DNA of 64,000 nucleotides, from NCBI RefSeq assembly GCF_049800835.1, contig NZ_JBNAFU010000008.1:147037-211036 (forward strand), in the 5' to 3' direction. A program made the translations under genes and the position numbers. The stretch comes from Dinoroseobacter sp049800835 (GTDB lineage Bacteria; Pseudomonadota; Alphaproteobacteria; Rhodobacterales; Rhodobacteraceae). Below the pieces are notes generated by a model. It saw only the letters and a list, made by a program, of their open reading frames with translations. It did not search any database and was not told where the DNA came from. This document shows positions 61,401 through 64,000 of the stretch, piece by piece. Every line of letters starts with the position of its first letter. The stretch's first letter is position 1.

Positions 61401-61819
61401 ACCATCTTTTCGCGTGGTATGCGCGCCATCAGGTCGGTCAGCAGAGGTCCGACCGGGTCCGCCCGCAGGTAAATGCTCAGATCCGGTGCAATGTCGGGGT
61501 CATAGGTGAACGGATAGTCTTTCGCCGACTCTTCGACAAAGAAATCGAACGGATTGTAGACCGACATGTCCGCGACAAGGTCCACCTCGATCTTCAGTTC
61601 GCGCACGGGCTCTGGAAAGACGAACCGCGCCAGCCAGTTGCCATAGGGGTCCTGCTGGTGATTGACGAAATGCTCCGACGGCGACACCGCAAGCGAGTGC
61701 GAGATCACGCGGGTTCGCGAATGCGGTGCAGGGCGCAGGCGGATCGTTTGCGGCCCAAGCGTGACCGGGCGGTCGTACTTGTAGTGCGTCAGGTGGTACA
61801 GGCTGGCTCGTATCGACAT
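58487..61819 (-). CDS. Large transglutaminase with DUF2126 domain
   Basis: A 1110-residue protein. The N-terminal ~290 residues form a transglutaminase domain: lead YHLTHYKYDRPVTLGPQTIRLRP, catalytic cysteine in AAGSCRDSSWLLVQVLRNLG, histidine in DLHAWVEVYLPGAGWIGLDPTSG with the aspartate. The rest is DUF2126, including DVRLTMGGEPTFVSIDDFESAEWN, WYPGETLPRWTFSLFWR and HPAASWEACVATTEIIYEEARQTRLG; TGGGNHVVVGGA further on resembles a nucleotide- or acid-binding loop. It is the first gene of the operon; the ATG at 61819 follows a weak GGAG. It presumably acts with the ATP-grasp and small transglutaminase on a shared peptide. Confidence 0.92.
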   Translation of the reverse strand: MSIRASLYHLTHYKYDRPVTLGPQTIRLRPAPHSRTRVISHSLAVSPSEHFVNHQQDPYGNWLARFVFPEPVRELKIEVDLVADMSVYNPFDFFVEESAKDYPFTYDPDIAPDLSIYLRADPVGPLLTDLMARIPREKMVTVDFLVMLNSMLAEQITYEIRMEPGVQTAEQTLGRAAGSCRDSSWLLVQVLRNLGLAARFVSGYLIQLKPDLVALDGPTGTDHDFTDLHAWVEVYLPGAGWIGLDPTSGLLAGESHIPLAATPDYRHAAPISGVASAADVEFAFDMHVTRTAEHPRITKPFSETAWDDLNALGRKIDTRLEAGDVRLTMGGEPTFVSIDDFESAEWNSDAVGPTKRQLADTLIRRLRGNFATGGLLHYGQGKWYPGETLPRWTFSLFWRKDGKPIWRDPDLLAREDTQEDVGPAEAEALLRHIARFLAVPEENVLPAYEDPAEWIVKEGRLPENVTPENSKLEDPEERARIAKVFERGLTTAAGYVLPVQRWQARAAKGWMSEVWNLRRGKVFLVSGDSPVGYRLPLGALPHIPKTDYPFVYPQDPTVARDPLPDMEEAPEPDPDAQELPVASRTESSAGQQVVEQTLGDLDGRVRTAISVEPRDGRLCVFLPPVETLEDYLELIAAVETAARKNGHKVMIEGYAPPHDPRVDVIRVAPDPGVLEVNIHPAASWEACVATTEIIYEEARQTRLGADKFMIDGRHTGTGGGNHVVVGGATPNDSPFLRRPDLLKSLLLFWQRHPSLSYLFSGTFVGPTSQAPRIDEARHDTLYELEIALDQIWPPTEGTPPPPWLTDRLLRNALIDVTGNTHRTEICIDKLFSPDGPTGRLGLVEFRGFEMPPNPRMSLAQQVLLRAIILRCWENPISGTLIRWGTTLHDRFMLPAFVWEDFQDVLADLRAHDLSLDPDWFKAQSEFRFPFCGEVEYEGVHLELRQALEPWHVLGETGAIGGTVRYTDSSSERLQVTLTAPSPDRYIVTANTRAVPLTATAKNGVHVGGVRYKAWKPALSLHPVLEVDAPLTFDIYDTWTERSLGGCRYHVAHPGGRSFETFPVNGNEAEARRLSRFEAMGHTPSDFVPVREQPHREFPMTLDLRRRPGLT

Positions 61820-61953
61820 CGTGCTGGGCTCCTTGATCGCACTATGTCGCCTTTGCCGCGCCGCAGCAATGGCCATGCGCTGTGTCACTTTCAGGGTAAG
61901 CCGTGTCCGTGACTACCCGCCTCGGGCCGATCGGACATGCGAAACCGGTACGC

Positions 61954-63525
61954 CTATCCTGCAGTGCCATTTCGGGCCCTGATTTCGTCGACCGCGTGGG
62001 CGGCGAGGCTGCGGCCTGCTTCGCGCATGGTCAGATAGGTCTGATCTGCGCCCGCTTCCGAAATCATGTAGACGTGCTCTTCATAAAGCGCATGGCTGAC
62101 GATCGGCCCGTCGAAGCCTTTTGCGCGCAGGGTTCGCGCGGCAATCAGCTTGGCCTCGATATCGTCCATTGCAAGGATCGCCGCCTTGATCCGCGACAGG
62201 TTCACGCTGTTCCAGAAATTGCTGTCTTCGGCATCTGCAAAGATCACGTTGCGCCCGGCCTCGACATGCGCGGCGGCCTTGTAGGTGTCCGCATCCAGCC
62301 CGATCGGGGCGTTGCCTTGTTCGGTCATGGCGTCATACGCCGACGAACCCGTGCGCCCCATTCCGAAGATCAGGACATCCGCATCGCCAAGATCGGTCGG
62401 TTGTTCGTCCGGATGGCGAACCGAGCGTTCGAAGGGTTGCAATCTGTCCTCGTATTTTTCGAACAGGGGATGCGCGAGGCGGTTCAGGGGCGCTGCCACC
62501 ACAAACGACACCGATAGCGCAATTGCCAGCGGCACCAGAAATGCCTCTGCGGCGGGGATGCCGGCCGCAACGATGAGGCCGAATTCGCTATAGGCCGTCA
62601 GGGAAAGCGCGGACAGGAAAGAGGTCCGGGCGCGTAAGCCGAACGCGATCAGAAGGAAGAAGAACAAAACGCCCTTGAGCGGCAACAGGACGCCGACCGC
62701 AAGTGCAAAGACGATCGCATCCCAATCGGGCAAGCCGGACATCCCGATCGACAGGAAGAACCCGATCAGGAACACCTCCTTCAGGGACCAGAGCGAACTT
62801 GACAACTCGCTCGCCCGCGGATGGGTCGACAGCAGCAGACCCATGACCAGAGCCCCGATTTCGCCCTTCAGTCCGATCAATTCGAACCCGACACCGCCAA
62901 CCACGAGGCTCAGCATCATGCCTGCGATCACCAGAACCTCGTCATGACCGGCAAGGTCAAGCATCCTGAACAGCAAGGGCCGCAGCAAGGGCGTGGCAAA
63001 TATCAGCAGCGCCCACGGTCCGGGCAATTTGCCCGAGAAAATCGCTAGCACGACCAGCGCGATCACATCCTGCACAATCAGAATACCGATCGCTGTGCGC
63101 CCGTGGAAGTTCCCGAGTTCCCGTTTTGCCTCCAACATCTTTGCCGCCAAAACGGTGGAGGAGAACGCCAGTGCGATCGCCACCAGCAGCGCGACCATCC
63201 AGTCCGGCGTGAAGAACAGCCGCACGAAGGGAGTGAAGATCACGATCGAAAACAGAAAGTGCAAAAGCCCGGTGCCGACGACCTGAGGCTCGGTGATCTG
63301 TTTGACCTTCAGTTTCAAACCAACCGTAAAAAGCAGAAGTAGAACCCCGAGATTGGCGAGGTAATCCAGAATTGGTCCGGTGGCGGTGGGCATCCCGAAG
63401 GTTGGACCGAACGCATTGATGAAGAAGCCGGCGGCCAGGAAGCCGACCAGCGGCGGCAAACCTATCGGTCGCATGGCCAACCCGAAAACGAAGGCAGCGC
63501 TTATCGCAAAGACTTCGAAGACCAT
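61954..63525 (-). CDS. Kef-type cation/proton antiporter
   Basis: A 523-residue CPA2 antiporter. The first ~380 residues contain about twelve membrane segments, with GLPPLVGFLAAGFFINAFGP and the conserved FSSTVLAAKMLE and HGRTAIGILIVQDVIALVVLAIF (the ion-coupling QD region). The C-terminal domain is TrkA-N/RCK: DVLIFGMGRTGSSAYDAMTEQG binds nucleotide, and GRNVIFADAEDSNFW follows. It resembles KefB/KefC K+ efflux proteins, with no ancillary KefF/G gene nearby. I chose the ATG at 63525, which has GAGGGG seven bases upstream; another ATG lies at 63543. Confidence 0.9.
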   Translation of the reverse strand: MVFEVFAISAAFVFGLAMRPIGLPPLVGFLAAGFFINAFGPTFGMPTATGPILDYLANLGVLLLLFTVGLKLKVKQITEPQVVGTGLLHFLFSIVIFTPFVRLFFTPDWMVALLVAIALAFSSTVLAAKMLEAKRELGNFHGRTAIGILIVQDVIALVVLAIFSGKLPGPWALLIFATPLLRPLLFRMLDLAGHDEVLVIAGMMLSLVVGGVGFELIGLKGEIGALVMGLLLSTHPRASELSSSLWSLKEVFLIGFFLSIGMSGLPDWDAIVFALAVGVLLPLKGVLFFFLLIAFGLRARTSFLSALSLTAYSEFGLIVAAGIPAAEAFLVPLAIALSVSFVVAAPLNRLAHPLFEKYEDRLQPFERSVRHPDEQPTDLGDADVLIFGMGRTGSSAYDAMTEQGNAPIGLDADTYKAAAHVEAGRNVIFADAEDSNFWNSVNLSRIKAAILAMDDIEAKLIAARTLRAKGFDGPIVSHALYEEHVYMISEAGADQTYLTMREAGRSLAAHAVDEIRARNGTAG

Positions 63526-63704
63526 TCGCCCCTCGTTGTGCATGTGGTCTGCGCGTCGGCTGTGATGTACCCCGCGCGGTGTGATTGCCCGTAATTGCAG
63601 CACGTGAGGTCAAAATAAACAACAGGAACAGGTGCAAGTGCCTTGGCACGGGCCACAGCTGTTCGGAATGCCCGAAAAAGCATCACCGTCTTTGGATCGA
63701 AGGC

Positions 63705-63753
63705 AAAAAGAAAAACGGCCGGCCCTTTGGTTTTTGACCATTTGGGCCAGCCG
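63705..63753 (-). terminator. Intrinsic terminator of the right-edge gene
   Basis: On the minus strand a ten-base arm (63744-63753) pairs with 63716-63725, nine Watson-Crick pairs and one G-U. The 18-base loop contains its own TGGT/ACCA mini-stem. The stem is followed directly by T5-C-T5 (63705-63715). This is the most canonical terminator in the window, about 180 bases past the stop at 63930. Confidence 0.8.
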
Positions 63754-63929
63754 TCCGCGACGCACCTTTTGGGTCTCTCTTCTGGTCAGGGGGGTGTCCG
63801 GGGGTCTGAGAGCCGTGGTGTCGGGTGGGTCGGTGTGGGGCCCGCGCAGGCAGGGAGGGGACCTGCGCGGGGGGATCAAGGCCTCGCCGGGCGGGGGTTA
63901 GCGAAGCCTTAGGGATTTGGCGGTACGCC
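63705..63929 (-). ncRNA. Candidate 3'-region small RNA with C-rich loops
   Basis: Transcribed on the minus strand from the stop at 63930, the region folds into a ten-base stem at 63878-63910 (one G-U), a perfect ten-base stem at 63841-63871 (CCCGCGCAGG with CCTGCGCGGG), then the terminator at 63705-63753. The second loop carries CCCCTCCCT and the first CCCCCGCCC, resembling anti-Shine-Dalgarno loops of alphaproteobacterial small RNAs. Existence as a separate RNA is inference. Confidence 0.35.
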
Positions 63930-64000
63930 TTAGTCGTTGGCGTTGTCGCGCTGTGCCTTCAGGGCCAGGATCTCGCCGACCGAGTACTCTGCCGGGTTCA
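63930..64000 (-). CDS. Unidentified gene, C-terminal end only (partial)
   Basis: The last 22 codons and TAA stop of a minus-strand gene that continues beyond the window. The visible end reads NPAEYSVGEILALKAQRDNA and then ND before the stop. G or C dominates third positions, a terminator lies downstream, and the frame is open to the window edge, so it is very probably real. The fragment is too short to name a family; it looks like a soluble, charged C-terminal helix. Confidence 0.6.
   Translation of the reverse strand, partial: NPAEYSVGEILALKAQRDNAND

Larger units (their letters stand above)
63526..63929. other. 404-base intergenic region at the right edge
   Basis: The region between the antiporter start and the next minus-strand stop contains no credible ORF. 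Its left part should hold the antiporter promoter. Its right part is the 3' region of the neighbouring gene, with three hairpins, the last a canonical terminator. These are given separately. Confidence 0.5.

Noticed and set aside
63632..63912. Overlapping plus-strand open frames of 89 codons at the right edge
   Set aside because: They run through the terminator and hairpins of the opposite strand, have no Shine-Dalgarno and no protein-like pattern.

Overview
The window is GC-rich, densely packed chromosomal DNA of alphaproteobacterial type, most likely a marine Rhodobacteraceae (Roseobacter-group) organism. This placement is an inference from gene families and operon styles: a PQQ operon, a carboxyspermidine-type polyamine operon, an amide/urea ABC transporter beside formamidase, a paired NCS1-type sensor kinase, and many ATGA stop/start overlaps. 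I see no rRNA, tRNA, CRISPR array or intact insertion sequence.

Layout. 1-4809 (minus): a NitT/TauT/NMT1-type ABC transporter whose operon runs on into a glycosyltransferase and an FkbM-type methyltransferase cut by the window edge. 5226-5774: cytochrome b561. 5929-12558: a 2209-residue membrane P-loop NTPase standing alone, with its Walker A and Walker B motifs almost 900 residues apart and a long C-terminal region I cannot assign; this is the least understood gene here. 12575-13747: pobA. 13748-14401 holds no gene I can defend. 14402-17530 (minus): pqqABCDE. 17609-22810 (minus): speA, carboxyspermidine dehydrogenase, carboxyspermidine decarboxylase and agmatinase, a complete arginine-to-spermidine route. 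22906-27496 (minus): a TetR regulator and a Pqi-type lipid-transport operon with PqiA split into two genes.

27675-28160: a CIA30 protein. 28170-34712 (minus): formamidase, an FmdB zinc-ribbon protein and a five-gene amide/urea ABC transporter. 34947-39195 (plus): divergent hybrid histidine kinase with an NCS1-permease-like sensor domain, and its LuxR-type response regulator, probably controlling the amide operon. 39347-46867 (plus): a catabolic operon encoding a molybdenum hydroxylase, a 6-hydroxynicotinate-reductase-like protein, a UPF0280 protein, two tandem AA_synth proteins and a MarR regulator. It is followed by an enamidase-like amidohydrolase (minus), a Rieske oxygenase and a branched-chain-amino-acid-type ABC transporter (48297-54047). 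Together these look like uptake and reductive ring opening of a pyridine-type compound, perhaps an N-methylated one. A near-identical 14-bp palindromic motif lies in both promoter regions of this block.

54157-54831: a small lipase-like hydrolase. 55191-61819 (minus): transglutaminase, circularly permuted ATP-grasp/alpha-E protein and large DUF2126 transglutaminase, a widespread but uncharacterised peptide-modifying trio. 61954-63525 (minus): a Kef-type cation/proton antiporter. The right edge holds the 3' end of an unidentified minus-strand gene with a long, hairpin-rich 3' region ending in the clearest terminator of the window.

Start codons were chosen from reading overlap with upstream genes, Shine-Dalgarno-like sequence and family length. 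No database search was possible, so family names rest on recognised motifs.
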